Source: Clostridium sp. (lineage in GTDB: Bacteria; Bacillota; Clostridia; Clostridiales; Clostridiaceae). From it: a stretch of 5,412 nt of DNA. The notes beneath the pieces were generated by a model that was not told the DNA's origin, searched no databases, and saw nothing but the letters and a program-made list of their open reading frames with translations. The position numbers were made by a program, and so were the translations under genes. Location of the stretch: NCBI GenBank assembly GCA_018372555.1, contig JAHAIU010000202.1:1-5412 (forward strand), written 5' to 3'. Numbering within the stretch: position 1 is the stretch's first letter; the number at the start of each line of letters is the position of its first letter. Positions 4,893 to 5,412 of the stretch are shown here, in pieces.

Positions 4893-5412
4893 TGAAATTT
4901 GAAAATAACAACAAGGAAGTTATTAAAAAGATAACTAAAGGATCGCTAAAGAAAAATAAGATAAGAAATGTATTCGCCATTATAGCAATAGTACTTACAA
5001 CTTTTATGATATCTTCTGTATTTAGTATAGGAATAAGCTTTGCTAAAAACTATAAAACAATGAATTTAAGGTTACAAGGCACTACATCAACTGTGGCATT
5101 AGCTAATCCTACAGATAAACAAATAGATAAAATAAAGTCATTAGACTTATTAGATAGCATGGGTTATGAAGTTAATGTTGGGAAAGTAGCTCTTGATAGT
5201 TTAACAAATAATAGAACAAGTATAAGTGTTAAATATAGTGATAAAGAAAATTTTGAAAAACAGTTAACTCCATGTATAAGTGATATTAAAGGAAACTATC
5301 CAGAAAAAGAAAATGAAATAATGGCATCCAAGAAAGCTTTAGAGTTCTTAGGAAAAAGTGATGCTAAAATAGGAGATAAAATTGAAGCTCCAGTAAATAT
5401 AAATGGAGAAAT
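4892..5412 (+). CDS. FtsX/MacB-type ABC transporter permease, N-terminal part
   Basis: The first 173 residues of a permease that continues past the window. A basic cytoplasmic start (residues 1-25, rich in Lys) is followed by one membrane segment at about 27-50 (VFAIIAIVLTTFMISSVFSI). The start of a large extracellular domain follows, containing YPEKENEIMASKKALEFLG (136-154) and then KIGDKI, a pattern common in the MacB-like periplasmic/extracellular domain of FtsX-family permeases. The layout of one membrane helix followed at once by the soluble domain resembles MacB/YknZ-like proteins. BceB permeases instead carry their large loop later in the chain. The start codon overlaps the ATPase stop (TAATG), so the two are one operon and should form one transporter. 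Neither the substrate nor the number of remaining membrane helices can be told from here. Confidence 0.85.
   Translation, partial: MKFENNNKEVIKKITKGSLKKNKIRNVFAIIAIVLTTFMISSVFSIGISFAKNYKTMNLRLQGTTSTVALANPTDKQIDKIKSLDLLDSMGYEVNVGKVALDSLTNNRTSISVKYSDKENFEKQLTPCISDIKGNYPEKENEIMASKKALEFLGKSDAKIGDKIEAPVNINGE

Overview
The window is AT-rich, its codons end mostly in A or T, Shine-Dalgarno sites are strong and rho-independent hairpins are clear. Together with the gene families, this suggests a low-GC Firmicute, most likely Clostridium sensu stricto (inference; the species cannot be fixed from the sequence alone).

Layout. At 1-885 (+) lies the C-terminal part of an archaeal-type phosphoenolpyruvate carboxylase. 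It is followed at 943-1689 (+) by a small ureohydrolase-fold (arginase/agmatinase-like) protein. A hairpin at 1728-1759 separates this gene from a convergent Dps ferritin-like gene at 1808-2284 (-). Dps has its own strong promoter, with a perfect 7-1-7 PerR/Fur-type operator at the predicted transcription start. Upstream of dps, on the same strand, is a Fur/PerR-family regulator (2456-2890) with its own terminator (2392-2430). The regulator and Dps therefore form two adjacent but separate units of a probable peroxide/iron response, with the regulator the obvious candidate for the dps operator.

Between the regulator and the next gene is about 476 bases without a protein gene. It contains a compact, locally GC-rich, imperfectly palindromic element (3040-3140). 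The element folds into a long hairpin whose non-Watson-Crick pairs are mostly G-U when read on the minus strand. It is the least explained and most interesting piece of the window: either a structured RNA or a dispersed palindromic repeat.

The right part holds a DUF554 (YdfK/YqgA-type) membrane protein at 3367-4050 (+) with a textbook terminator, and then an ABC transporter operon. That operon has an ATPase (4215-4892) overlapping by one base a FtsX/MacB-type permease that runs off the window (4892-5412). A possible response-regulator site and a promoter with no recognisable -35 box precede the transporter.

Most of the window is ordinary core and accessory clostridial gene content. I see no CRISPR array, tRNA, rRNA, transposase or obvious new multi-gene system.
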